From: Sipunculus nudus
Lineage: Eukaryota > Annelida > Sipuncula > Golfingiida > Sipunculidae
Assembly: GCA_026874595.1 (NCBI GenBank)
Contig: CM049316.1
Location: forward strand, 44,965,695 to 45,029,694
DNA length: 64,000 nucleotides
Direction of reading: 5' to 3'
A model generated the notes under the pieces. The model did not search any database, had not been told where the DNA came from, and saw only the letters and a program-made list of their open reading frames with translations. The number at the start of each line of letters is the position of its first letter. Position 1 is the stretch's first letter. This document shows positions 12,899-25,186 of the stretch, one piece after another. The translations under genes were made by a program, and so were the position numbers.

Positions 12899-14492
12899 TC
12901 GGTGTTATTATCGAGTAAAGTGTGATAACGGAAATACTTCCTCTCTCATTATACTAGTATATATTTGGATGCTCTCTCAGTGGAGTAAATCACCAATTTA
13001 TGAATTGGAAAGTAATAAATATAATAATGAAATTGCTAGGGAATAAAAAAAAAGTAATCTGGAAAAGAAATGAAAATTAAGAGATATTACGTCTGAACGG
13101 GCTTGCGCCCCCTATGGATGCACCACTGAATAATAAATATGGTATGATTAACCCATGTACGGCATTAAAAATACAGTTATAAATTACGATGTCATTCAAA
13201 ATAAAATATATTGTAATATATTTTCCATACGTTGAACAAATATGAAAATTAAATATATCCCAGAAGATCATCGCTGGAACAAACATGCATGTATCATATG
13301 CAAAACGAAATGTCTTTCAATATGTTAGAGTTCAACGATATTTAAAAAAAAAAATGTTACATTTATATCTTAGAAAAGGAATACAACATTCCAGATAATA
13401 TATATCATGTATTATTATAAAATTTGATCGATTTACGAATTTAAGCAAATATTTTTTAAAAACTAAAATTAATTCTTTTTCAAGTTTTTGACTCTTTCTT
13501 TCAAACTTTATCAATCTCGATATTTATATTATATTAATTTCACTCCTGATGTTTCAACATCACATTTCAACTTCAAATATATGGATATTTATTAATATAT
13601 TAAAGTATGTTTGCAACTGATTGCATGATAAGGGCATATAACCAGAATGTGCTCCCTTCAACTTCATATAACTGTACGATTACAAGGATCTCGATAAGAA
13701 ATTACAATTTTGTTTATATAATATATATATATAAATGCAACCGGACCATGAAATGTAAAATAATATTTGGCATAAAAAGTATTACATAATAGATAAGAGT
13801 CTAAGAGATTCATAATCCTGATGAATTTTTTTTGGTCAATGGAAGAGGAAAATGTTTTCAATTTATACATAAAAAAAAATAAAATATTTTGTTCGAAACA
13901 ACTTGTAAAAACATTAACTGGACGGTTTTTTGGTTCTGTCAAATTTTCTGTTTAAGTCTCTATGATATTATCAGGGTGATTTTTAAAGGGGCACATGTAT
14001 AAAATATTATCAAAACCTTTATTTTTTTTATGTTTCCATCAACATAAAATGCGGTAACAGCGTAAAATATTGATGAGTTAAAATAATCTTGTTTTACAAA
14101 ATGGAATAAAATATCAATATAATATATTATTAAAAAAACAGCATCATGAATGTTACAAAACAGATTGAATTTATTAAAAATACATGATACTGAAGAAACT
14201 GAAAATGCTTGACACGTTTGCTGACGATATGATGACCAGTGCATATGCCATTACTGGCTTCCGAGTTTTACACATTTGGACCATATCTTGGCATTTCCGA
14301 GCAAAAAATAGTCATTAACTTCGGATGAATCACTTTGATTATTTAACATGATGATAGAAAAGACCTTATTCTATCCATAAAAATAAAAAGATTCTTTCCA
14401 TTGATAAAGTAGCATTTTAATTATGCTTCGATCATTGCTTTAAAAAAAGTCCTTGCTTCCGACTTCGGACTTCCGAGTTTTACACATAGCCG
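12412..14492. mobile_element. Inverted-repeat element with CGGAAG ends
   Basis: Two nested pairs of inverted ends are visible. Outer: GTGTATGTAAACTTGGAAGT near 12416 against ACTTCCGAGTTTTACACATA near 14468. Inner: CCAATGTGTATAACTCGGAA at 12647 against GGCTTCCGAGTTTTACACAT at 14256. The interior is very AT-rich with a long (TA)n tract and has no credible coding frame. It may be two related elements, one inside the other. Confidence 0.6.
12832..12897. repeat. (TA)n microsatellite
   Basis: TA tract of about 60 bp inside the CGGAAG-bounded element. Confidence 0.95.
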
Positions 14493-14673
14493 TTTGGAAA
14501 TCCCCTACCGGAAGTTATGATTCTCCCGCTGACAGACGTGGAGACGAGTTTTTCGAGTAAAACCAGCCTCGGAATTAAAAACTGCTGCACGTTTACACGT
14601 AAGTCAACCGTGGATGTAATAATTATTATTTTCCCCAACAGGATAACGTCAATTTTTGTCTTAACTCAGGAAA

Positions 14674-15135
14674 ATGACAGTTCGAGAAGTGGATGAAAAT
14701 GTAAAAGTAGTGTCAGAAATGGCGTGCACATCTGCACATACTAGAATTGATGCGAACCCAATAGCTTGTACTGTCACCCCATCGTCTTCAGTTCATCTTA
14801 AATCGACGTTTGGGGTGACAAGCTGTCGCTAGCGTCAATGCCGATCAGAATATTAGAACAGCACGACATTTGAGCGATCAAGATATCGCGAGAATAGTAA
14901 CAGACTACGATGATACAGCCCGTCTGACCTCTGAACCTTAGGAAATAGTTCCCCACTTCAGCACACATCCGCCAAAGTCCGTCAAGCCATGAAGACCGTC
15001 TTATATTTCGAGAGGTCCAACTACAGCGAACAGTCGGATATTGACGCATTTTACAGAATGGATCGAAGAATAACAGCTCTTCAGTCACAAGCTGGCAAAA
15101 AATGCTCCATTACGGCATTCTTTGGGGCACACTAG
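14674..15135 (+). pseudogene. Decayed pogo/Tigger-like transposase C-terminus
   Basis: In the last open segment (about 14979-15135) the frame reads ...VRQAMKTVLYFERSNYS... and ends ...KKCSITAFFGAH before a TAG. Pogo/Tigger and CENP-B-like transposases usually end with a helical 'ALETVxxFxE...L..L' segment followed by an ITxFF tail, and this piece has that layout. Upstream, open stretches at 14674-14832 (52 codons from ATG) and 14831-14940 lie in different frames, so the gene is frameshifted and truncated. AATAAA follows at 15269. The assignment rests on the tail pattern only. Confidence 0.45.
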
Positions 15136-15268
15136 GACGAAAGTGAAACGGCACCAGAATTTTATATTTAAACCGGATATATTATACATGTATATCTTTG
15201 TAAATAATTTATACAAAGTGTATTTTTCTGTATTTATTTGTAATTTTTTCTTTTTTTCTTTCTTTGTG

Positions 15269-15274
15269 AATAAA
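15269..15274 (+). terminator. AATAAA downstream of the transposase remnant
   Basis: Polyadenylation hexamer 134 bp after the TAG of the remnant, following a T-rich tract. It is probably the old 3' end of the transposon transcript. Confidence 0.4.
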
Positions 15275-16330
15275 GTTATATAAATGTATAAAATATTGTT
15301 TTTTTATTTTAATATGACTAGTTAAAGACGAGCCTAAGAAATGCATGGCCCGATTTTAACTACCCATCACATCTCATTTGGACCCCTCGATCAATCGCCA
15401 CCCTTGCTTACCGCCAAAAATTCCTCCAGTCCCAAAGTTGGCGAATGAAAGAGGTTAGACTGTATAATGATACGTACAAATATCAGAAATATTTTAAAGT
15501 TAAGGGATCTAAACAATGTACATATAATATAAACCTAGAATTATGACATCCAGAAATTATTAAGTGGGACAAATTGGTAATATTTCAGGCAAAGCACTTA
15601 TAAATCTGTATATTACGAAAAACGTGATCTGAAGACACTTTCTGCTAAAATTGCAATGCGTGTGTAAATATTTTGTTCATGAACATAATCTTTCTCCCAT
15701 GGCTAGTGTAGCCGATTATTTAACAGTCGGCCAGGACTAGAGAGAACAAAGAACTAAGCTCAATTTACCATATGACCCCCTGCAATCTGACAGATGTGCT
15801 GTAGTTAGATGTCAAACATGTCTGTTTAAACTTCAATATAATGGTCGGATAAAGTTTATTTATTTTTTTTTAATATCCCCTTGTATCCATATGTGTGCCT
15901 CATATGAATATAAAATGAAAAAGGCCTACAGAAAAAAATGTGCCTTCATCATACGCTCTTTACACAGTGCTTTAACTATAGGCCTAGTACCTATATCGTA
16001 AGCGCTGTTTGTTATGACCTCGTATCCTGAATTGCTACACCAGAGGGGAGCACTATACTTTTGTCCAATCAGGTGAGACCTTGTGCTGGAAGACACTGCC
16101 AAGCGAGGAATACACGGAGCCAATCATGTTCATTTCGTTTTGATTGACAGCTCATCACCCCGGTAACTGTCTAAACAGGTCACAGGCTCAGAGAGAATTG
16201 CCCCAGACGTGGTTTGCTTAGGGCCTTGGGCACATAGGATGCCCGGCCGGTGAGCTGTAATTCAAACGAAAATTAACAACAAAGGCTGCATGCACACCTC
16301 GCTGGCTAGTTTCAGTTCTGCAGACAACAG
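15275..16330. other. Non-coding, no feature recognised
   Basis: No supported gene or repeat. The last 200 bases become richer in GC and may belong to the 5' region of the candidate start at 16358. Confidence 0.3.
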
Positions 16331-16357
16331 ATACATGGCGACGCTAACACAGTCATA

Positions 16358-16543
16358 ATGGAGTCGGTCGATGATGCGAGAATGCAGAGGGAGCAATTAA
16401 AATTCGACCGTAAACTCATCAAGCGGCGCTTGAAGCGCAGCTATAGGCGGAGCCAGGATGCCTGTCGAGTGTTTGTTTATTGGCATCTGGTTGTCACATC
16501 ATACGCACGTTCAGCGGACAACGAACCGCCATCTGGTGTCTAA
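16358..16543 (+). CDS. Candidate first coding exon or small ORF (61 codons), uncertain
   Basis: The ATG is in a good start context (A at -3, G at +4). The predicted peptide begins MESVDDARMQREQLKFDRKL and continues with a very basic segment rich in R and K (about residues 19-32). An upstream ATG at 16335 opens a seven-codon frame (MATLTQS) whose TAA stop overlaps this start as TAATG, a layout that would permit re-initiation. The region from 16140 on is GC-richer than its surroundings. No family is recognised and no donor site is clear, so it may be chance. Confidence 0.25.
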   Translation: MESVDDARMQREQLKFDRKLIKRRLKRSYRRSQDACRVFVYWHLVVTSYARSADNEPPSGV

Positions 16544-16638
16544 ATATATCATAAACGGTCAAAGCTGGCAGCGTGAAAATCAGTTGCTTCTTTAGAAGCG
16601 CAAGATTTCCGCTGCCTCGGGAGCGTACCTTGATCAAA

Positions 16639-17471
16639 GTAGGGAGATATTTTTGGTAAAGACTTTACATTTAAGCTTATAACATTGTTACTTTTAAAAA
16701 ATGTCAGTTGTAATGTCTGGTGTACACTTATATATAATTTAAATCAACTTTTATTTTGGTAAAACTATAGCTTCAACAGTTTAAAAAGTAAATACCTTTC
16801 CAGTTGTTCAGACTATAATATAAATATGTGCAAGCCTGTAACTTCTACAAATCTAGCCATACTGACTAACTGTAAACACATAACATATTGATAAACCTTT
16901 ATGCCGACGATATAGGATATACAATCAATGGTTTTGATATAAGGCCATCTTGATGTCCAGCAATAACATTTTATTTCTCTAAGAAGTGAAGCCACACTAA
17001 CATGTTTCTGGCATGGGGTTTATTTGCACTGACTAACTTTATATGCAAATTCCAGGTCTGAATCTATAATGTTTTGATATGTGCTCTGGATTACGGACGA
17101 AGACGGACAAAGACGATCAACTCAGATTACTTCCTCTTTAGTATATAGAGTACATTATGTCCTCAAATTTTAATTCAACCAATATCTCTGGAGAATTCGA
17201 AAAATGATGACCTTGACCTTCATTTTCTTAGTCAAATCTTCAGAAATCTCGGATTTTTTAACCACATAACTTTTGGATGTACAACATACTTTTCTGTATT
17301 TGTATGTACCACTTGTCTTATTCAAGTGCTCGGGGAATTTGAATATTAGGCCTAATGTCAAATCTATGGAAACGTACGATTTCTGTAAACATCATAACTT
17401 CTTAGGCAGTGTATAGATTTTCCTTTAAAACTTCGGGACCAGGACTAATCTAGAGTGAGGACTTATTTATG
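16639..17471. repeat. 833-bp tandem duplication, copy 1
   Basis: This segment is repeated directly, head to tail, at 17472-18304 with only scattered single-base differences. It contains a GATGACCTTGACCTTCATTT word related to the AGGTCA repeats and a GACGAAGACGGACAAAGACG block like those in the dispersed GTCC-rich repeats. Confidence 0.95.
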
Positions 17472-18304
17472 GTAGGGAGATATTTTTGGTAAAGACTTTA
17501 CATTTAAGCTTATAACATTGTTACTTTTAAAAAATGTCAGTTGTAATGTCTGGTGTACACTTATATATAATTTAAATCAACTTTTATTTTGGTAAAACTA
17601 TAGCTTCAACAGTTTAAAAAGTAAATACCTTTCCAGTTGTTCAGACTATAATATAAATATGTGCAAGCCTGTAACTTCTACAAATCTAGCCATACTGACT
17701 AACTGTAAACACATAACATATTGATAAACCTTTATGCCGACGATATAGGATATACAATCAATGGTTTTGATATAAGGCCATCTTGATGTCCAGCAATAAC
17801 ATTTTATTTCTCTAAGAAATGAAGCCACACTAACATGTTTCTGGCATGGGGTTTATTTGCACTGACTAACTTTATATGCAAATTCCAGGTCTGAATCTAT
17901 AATGTTTTGATATGTGCTCTGGATTACGGACGAAGACGGACAAAGACGATCAACTCAGATTACTTCCTCTTTAGTATATAGAGTACATTATGTCCTCAAA
18001 TTTTAATTCAACCAATATCTCTGGAGAATTCGAAAAATGATGACCTTGACCTTCATTTTCTTAGTCAAATCTTCAGAAATCTCGGATTTTTTTAACCACA
18101 TAACTTTTGGATGTACAACATACTTTTCTGTATTTGTATGTACCACTTGTCTTAATTAAGTGCTCGGAGAATTTGAATATTAGGCCTAAGGTCAAATCTA
18201 TGGAAACGTACGATTTCTGTAAACATCATAACTTCTTAGGCAGTGCATAGATTTTCCTTTAAAACTTTGGGACCAGGACTTATCTAGAGAGAAGACTTAT
18301 TTAT
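17472..18304. repeat. 833-bp tandem duplication, copy 2
   Basis: Second copy of the unit at 16639-17471. The junction ACTTATTTATGGTAGGGAG shows that the end of copy 1 runs straight into the start of copy 2. The near identity points to a recent duplication, or to an assembly artefact. Confidence 0.95.
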
Positions 18305-19035
18305 GGTTTAACTCCATCTACAGTTACAAAATAAATGTAACGACAATTAAGCAGTGATGTGTTTTTATTATATAATTTCTTAAACTTGGGAAGTTGTAGT
18401 AAAGTTCTGCTATATTCCAAAGCATTGCAATCAAACAAATTGTAAAACACTGCCATAAATATGAGCCAAATTTAATGGTATACGATGAAATATAATCGCT
18501 TGGTTCTTCTGTTTTGTATAAAATTACCACAAATCATGGAGATTTAAGATATATGTACGGCCTGTCATGCATATTTTGTTCCCCAAAAAGAGAAAAATGA
18601 GATCATAAGTCTGTGAGTCCTCGCTCTATACTCGTATAACGCCTTAATAAAGCGGGGTCGACTATTATATACCGGGTAAATCAAACTATCAGGTTGCATG
18701 TACGCATGAAGTGGGTATTTCGCTTTTTATTTTTGGCAATTAACACGAACAGTTTAGACACAACATGATATTGCACTTAAAACCACGTGTTGTCATGTGA
18801 CGTCATGACAACATTGTTAAGTTACACTTCTTGGGTCGCAAGGTCAGACGCAAGTGAGATTCAAACAATTAAATGTTCAAAGATACAAGTGTATTGCTTT
18901 AAAAGATACATTTATACTGGTATGTATGAATAGTGGCAGCCTGCCAAACGAACGTTGATATTATATTATAAACGTCGATTTAATATTCTGGACGTCGATT
19001 TTACATTCTGGAGCCGTTTGGCCGAGCCCGTCCAT
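18305..19035. other. Non-coding, no feature recognised
   Basis: AT-rich sequence without a supported exon. Confidence 0.35.
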
Positions 19036-20356
19036 TTAAACAAGTGACCCGTGGGTCATGACGCTCAGCTGATTGACCAGTTGGTATTGGAAACAGTGTG
19101 ATACTAGTGGGATTTTAATCGACCTCCCAGGATGTCATGTTAGAAGCTTCTAGGTCCAGCGATTATGATTTGTGCCCTCTTAGCGGATGACCGCTTTTTT
19201 AAAGGTCTCAAAAATAGGGGGGAATGCGTAATAATTCGAAAAAAATAATATAGGTGGCGCCACCAATCTTCGGGAACTGATGAAACATCCATGAATCAAA
19301 TTTTTAATTACTCTGGGAGGTACTTCTGAGCTCCAGGGCTCGGAGGAAATGGGTAACAGAGACCTAATTTCAGGTGTCCAAGCAGGCTTTTCATGGACCT
19401 CCCAGCATGTCAAGTTAGAAGATCCCAGGTCAAATGGTTAAGATTTGTGCTGATGAAACATCTATGAATCAAATTTTTAATTACTCTGGGAGGTAATTCT
19501 GAGCCCCATGGCTTGGAGGATACGGGTAACAGAGACCTAATTTCAGGTGTCCAAGCAGGCTTTTCATGGACCTCCCAGCATGTCAAGTTAGAAGATCCTA
19601 GGTCAAGAGGTTAAGATTTGTGCCCTCTTAACAGACGACCGCATCTTTCAAAAACTCAAAATAGAGAAAAAAACGCAGGTGGCGCCACCAGTCAGCAAAA
19701 AACTGATGAAATACTCCATGATCAATATGCATGCATAGAATCATTGTGATTAGTGCATAAGTTGTTCAGATACTTGAGCTTTTGTATCAAATTTTCCCTT
19801 ATTCCGGGGGGGGGGGGGGGGGTTCTTCTGAGCCAAAAAGCTCAAAGGATATGGGTAACAGAGACCTAATTTCAGATTTACAAGGAGACTTCCCTGCATG
19901 TCAAATTAGAAGATTCTAGGTTCAGTGGTTACGAACTGTGCCGTGTTAACAGACGACCGCGTCTTCAAAAGTCTCAAAAAGATGCGTAAAAAAATTCAAT
20001 GGGCACCACAAGTCTGTAGGAACTGATGAAACACTCCATGATCAATATGCATGTAAAGAATCATGGTGATCAATGCATTAGTTGTTCAGATACTGGAACT
20101 TCTGTATCAAATATTTCATTATCCTGGGGGGGGGGGGGGTACATCAGAGCCCCATAGCTGGGAAGATATAGGTAACAGAGACCTAATTTCAGGTTTCTAA
20201 GGGGATTCTCCATAGACCTTCCTGGATGTTAGAAGTTAGAAGATTCTAGGTCCAGCAGTTACAGTTTGTGACCTGTTAACCGACAGACGCCCGGACGGAC
20301 GACGGACAAAGAGTGACCGCTATAGCTCAGATTACTTACAGTCAGCTGAGCTAAAA
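19036..20356 (-). mobile_element. CAGCTGAGC-bounded dispersed repeat with internal tandem units
   Basis: Bounded by AACAAGTGACCCGTGGGTCA ... GCTCAGCTGA at the left and CAGTCAGCTGAGCTAAAA at the right, this is a full copy on the minus strand of a family also seen at 40.8-43.45 and 51.76-54.18 kb. Inside, a unit with ACAGAGACCTAATTTCAG, a poly-G run and GTTAGAAGATTCTAGGTCCA recurs about four times at 180-330 bp spacing. TTTA is present at both outer edges and may be target sequence. No coding capacity is seen. Confidence 0.7.
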
Positions 20357-21740
20357 AAAATGCCTGCCAGTATTTTTTATCAGGCTAATGTAACAGTGGC
20401 GGGCACAAGATCTGAGAAAAAGAAGATCGAGGGGTTAAACACCTTGGCACGGCTAAACAAGTGTACCGAAAGTGCTAACTATATAGATTTAATACATAAA
20501 TCTCGTGCATGCAGAAGTATAGGGAAAAACACGAAACCAGACGCAAAATACGATGATACCTATAAGTATTAAGCGTATAATATTACATTCCCCATTTTTG
20601 GTCGAAATAGGGGGGGGGGGGGGCTGCACACCCTCTAATTATATTGGCCAGTGTAAAACTCGAAGCATAAGATATAAATAAAAAGATGGCAGTATCCATG
20701 ATATCATTAGAATTATATACAACAGTGTGGGTAAAGTAAACCATAGAATTTAAGGCCTGACACTTTACCCCTTAAAATTAAGATTAAAAACAATAATACT
20801 GTTTCACGTAGAAACAGGCGGGTCAGACAACAATTAATTATCTTATGTCCGTTATTCCCAGTATCGTGGAGAAAACGTTTTATGGCAGAACGGTCAGTTG
20901 CAGACTAGTTTATACCGTATGGTGTTAATTGCAAATTTAGTCATGTTCTTTGTGCACTTCAGCTATCAAAACATTCTGGACTTGTTTATTCATAAACAGG
21001 TAAACACCTTAACATAATCATAATAAAATTTTATATAGGTGGGCTGAGTGCAGTATCTATTTGGATTAAGATAACATATTCTATTTGTATCGGTTACAGG
21101 AAAACAGCTACAAGTACATGCATACACTCTGCCTGAATCAACATATTACATGGCCCACTTGTACACGTTTGAAGCCAGGCATTGAAAGCCGTGTCATCAC
21201 ACATACAGGGTCTTTCTGACCCTTTCATCATACAAGGGAGCTATGTAACTGCCCTTAGTTGCAGATCATTACCAGTCAGATGGAGTACACTTGATTAACT
21301 AATGAGTCGCTGCTCCAGAATTCCTTTTGTTTGGTATGTCATGTAGTCAAGAGCCTAAAGGTATATATTGTGTCTCATTACAGTAGATCCGGTGTGTGTG
21401 TGGGGGGGGGGGGGGGTCCAGCCCACTAACCCTTGTTTCAGCCGTCGCTACCCTTTTTGGAGGGTTCCAAACCCCTCCTTGTGGTCTAAACTCCCACTTT
21501 ACAAACCTGAGGACCTATTTGAGGTTTTCTTATAAGTCGTTCTAGTTTGAAGAGCGTATCTCAATGTGTTGCCGTCGCCTGTTTTGAATACATTGTTCAT
21601 CACAGTCCACATATACATGTAAGTACTATAAATTTGTAAATGCTGCTGTATTTGTCTTTCGTTAAAATGTCTGGAATTTGAAAAAAAAAACCAAATGACC
21701 CAAGGACGATATCGCTCAGCTGATGTAAGCTCATAAATTT
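20357..21740. other. Non-coding, no feature recognised
   Basis: Contains poly-G runs at about 20610-20622 and 21401-21416. No supported gene. A 161-codon open frame on the minus strand (21984-21499) overlaps this and the next stretch but shows no recognisable similarity. Confidence 0.3.
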
Positions 21741-21748
21741 TGGTTGGC

Positions 21749-21895
21749 ATGCTGAAAAAGGCGTTCGTGGTCAAGGGGGATCTAATAAATCGCCAGTCAG
21801 CTGTGGAGGCTGTAATTAGGGAGGAGGTCACGATGACAAAAGTATATAAAAGTTCAATCCGAAAAATCTTTAGCCGTGACAACCCGACTAAGTAG
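21749..21895 (+). CDS. Small 48-codon ORF, unrecognised, uncertain
   Basis: The frame starts MLKKAFVVKGDLINRQSAVE and ends ...IFSRDNPTK before TAG. Its composition (alternating charged and aliphatic residues) resembles a helical protein more than chance AT-rich translation. No family, splice signal or neighbour supports it, and the opposite strand is open over the same bases, so one or both are accidental. Confidence 0.15.
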   Translation: MLKKAFVVKGDLINRQSAVEAVIREEVTMTKVYKSSIRKIFSRDNPTK

Positions 21896-21899
21896 GCAA

Positions 21900-23980
21900 T
21901 GATGATTGGGCTGGTAAGCCTACTTGAATTGTGATACAAGCAGTATCGAGGAATGCATCGCAGTGGTCTTCCAACATGTTGCATTCATATTGTTGTAAAC
22001 AGTCCATAATCTTAACATTATGCTACGAATGATGCATTTTGGCAAGAGAATACATGTGAACTCACAACCAAAACTGAAACCCCGTCTTTATGGTAACGAG
22101 TCATTTCCTGTACCGCGTACAAATTGGCTGCACCCAGTAACCCGTGCGAGCCAACGGAGAGAGCCAAGCGATTTACCCTTCGACTCTCAAGTAATGTATA
22201 TATAAAGAACAAAACGAGAAGCAAAATCCGATGTTATATTGCGGTATAACGTGTATATCATTCTACTTCCGAAAGTTTTGGTTGAAAAAAGAAGGGCGCC
22301 CTCTGGGCTCATTGAGTCATCGACCCGCTTCCCTGAACACTTCCGATACTTCCGGGAGTGAGTAGCAAGTCATTCTGTATACATTCGAAACTGTGCTAAA
22401 TGTGAGACATAGTTTAAATATATCTGACTTACTGAAGAGACTTTATTGAGTGGTTGAAAGTAAATCAACCTGAATGTTTATATATGTATAGAGCGAGTCC
22501 TTGTGTCCTGATTTAATCAGCGGAATTCATTGTGTAAAGAAATCCAACACCCATGTTGCATTAATGCGGTCAGCCAGAACCTCCAGTGGTACACACGAGC
22601 AGATAAAATCCAGATAGTATTCATAGATCAAATACTTCTCCCTTAGTTCAACTTTTCATTGTCTAAAATCATAAATTCTAAATTCAGTAACAGTAAAAGT
22701 ATAGACTTGATACCGACAGCACAGGTGGTATTTCTTTCTCAAATGCCGGGAGATAGATGGACAATACATGTAATGGATAATATTAATCGTCATCCACATT
22801 TGTATAGCAGGTCAAACCCTGAATTGAATAAACAATCCATAGGCGTAATTGAAGTCCGTCAGTCTTTCACTCAGTAATAGTAACCTATACCGACACCAGA
22901 TGCCAGCACAAGTGACTTTTATTTCAGAAAGACAGATGTACATCAGACAGAAGGTCATTCGGTATCCATGCCTAGATGTAAATCAAAACTACAGCCGAGG
23001 AACCTTTTTCCCTAGCCTAATGAACTTCCAGTTAAAGTAGCAATAAGATTTCAGCACAAATGGCAGTTCCTTCTCAATTTCTGAAAATCCCACGCTATAT
23101 TTCACGCTGAAACGTCACGCTTTATCAATATCTAATACCACATTATGTGAAACCCTCCCTGCCGAAACCTACATTTCAACAAAGTACTACTGCGGTTCCT
23201 CAATAGTCTTTTGATAAATCCAGTGCACGTTAAACTAACAAACATGAGACACAAACAGGGATGGAACATAACCTCGTTCGGCATCTTTCGCGCATACAAA
23301 TGAAGAAATTCCGACAATAACAATCATGATCAAGTATGACAGTCTACGGGTGGGTGCCCGTCACCGCTGAACGATCCTATTTTGGAAAGGCTCACTCAGA
23401 AAAGCAAACATCTCAACTAATACCTATAAATAATGCTGTTCATGGTTTGGACAAATCGTGTGTACAGCTATGATACTACTACGTTGAATGTAATTCGTGT
23501 TTATTTATAGCTGTCTGCGCAGACTAAGTTCAACTGTCTGAATGTATGGGCGAATCACGTTTACCATGATATTAAACGTCTTATCATTAATTAAACACAC
23601 GAGGGTGCGGGGACATTTAAGTTGAAACTAGAAATCTCTATTCTAATGAATGCAAGCCTCCGTCATGTGGGAAGCCCATTCCACATTTGTATATAAGTGA
23701 TTGTACATTTGTGAATATTCCTTGATGACATTCTTGAATCGGGATCATATGCCGTACCCAAACTAATATCTAATCTCTTCTTCACTGGTCTATTCCTGAT
23801 TCAGCTGAAAATGCCATGAGATTCCGTCCATGATTACGTGAATAAGTTGTGAACAAATACACAAACACACGAACAGGGATGAACGCATACCCTCCTGGCG
23901 GAGGCAATGATGCTTTATGCTGACTTCAGAGAGTCGCACGTTTCTAAATGACGTCTCTATCATTTATCTGACCTTTATTT
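21900..23980. other. Mostly unique sequence without a supported gene
   Basis: Short open frames only. At about 22309-22360 an AP-1-like TGAGTCA and two ETS-like CTTCCG words cluster in a GC-richer patch that could be promoter-like, but no linked first exon could be found. Confidence 0.3.
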
Positions 23981-23983
23981 ACT

Positions 23984-24320
23984 AAAGGTTATCACTTGCA
24001 GCTTTATAAAAATAGGCCAAAAACCGTGGATATTAGCACACACAAGCTGCTTGCTTTGTTTATATCAACGTGTTTATAATATGTAGGGGCCCGCCAAAAT
24101 TTTCAAAAACACCTTAGGTGACATGTTTTTCCCCGTTTGTCAATATTGCTGTGTTTACAAACACTGCTGTTGTTGATAAACAAGTTCACACATCTCTTAC
24201 ATATGCCTTATAAGAACTTTCAACAACCAAATTTACCCTTAGATCATTAAATAGACAGAGGAAGCCAGAAATCACATAAATCCTTTTTCAAGAGGTGGGT
24301 GATTGGGCACCTTTAACAGC
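23984..24320. mobile_element. Possible diverged relative of the TTAA-flanked MITE
   Basis: At the right, GGTGATTGGGCACCTTTAA (about 24298-24316) is the reverse complement of a TTAAAGG-type end close to the left end of the MITE at 44375. At the left, ACTAAAGGTTATCACTTGC (from about 23981) could be the other terminus. Similarity is short and the left end is doubtful. Confidence 0.35.
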
Positions 24321-25108
24321 TTTGTTCACATGAATATAGTATACACAAGCAAACATTCACACCACTCTTATTGGCCGTTATAACCGATGTTGACTTACTA
24401 AACAAGGAAAAGATCGCCGTATTTACTGAAGTCCGGGACCCCCCCCCCCCCGGCAGGCGCTCCTTCTGCAATGATAATGGTCATATTGCTAAGTGAATGT
24501 TCAACCATTAGACCCAAAGATAAGGAGAAATTCTAGAGGTGATACAGAGGAAAAACTAAGATCTATATTTTTTTATTGACTTGGGTGTGATGCAAGTCTC
24601 GTTCTGTATAGGATTTGGTATGATTATGTCCAGAGTAGAAACGACTTTATTCGCTTCTGTCAATGCTTGTGTTCATTTGTAAAGATTTGTACAGAGTTAA
24701 TGAGTCTTTCTCTGTTGTAAGTGTTGACGGATTGTCTGTCGGTGTTGACGTGCATGTAGAGTCAAGATTCGAGCCTGTGTTTCATCTACATTTTAGATGT
24801 AATTCAGTAAGTCAATCAGTCAAATCGGACCTGCATGCTAGGGGCTACGATTGTGACGTATGTACATGCAGAAAAATATATAAGTTGGATCACACTGACG
24901 AGATAAAGATGTCCTTACAAGAAATCCCCACCAGAACGACTCGCGGATACAAGTTAGGGTAACAACATTTACGACCACTTGTGCAATAAATGTGAAATCA
25001 TATACCAAGAACAAACCATGAACACTGTTAACACCTAAGTATTTTACAGGTAAGTCGAAGTCTATAGCTTTAACTACCAGCCAAGCATCTGCATGAAATC
25101 AGTCGGAG

Positions 25109-25112
<4 letters not shown>
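24321..25112. other. Non-coding, no feature recognised
   Basis: Includes a poly-C run at about 24439. A 99-codon open frame at 24663-24962 (+) has no recognisable domain. Confidence 0.3.
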
Positions 25113-25179
<67 letters not shown>

Positions 25180-25186
25180 ATATATC
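25113..25186. repeat. (TA)n microsatellite
   Basis: TA tract of about 74 bp with one interruption. Confidence 0.95.

Noticed and set aside
21499-21984. 161-codon open frame on the minus strand, the longest in the window
   Set aside because: No recognisable domain, composition typical of AT-rich translation, no splice or start context; length alone is within chance for 64 kb.
24663-24962. 99-codon open frame on the + strand
   Set aside because: No family pattern, no splice signals, and no polyA or promoter context.
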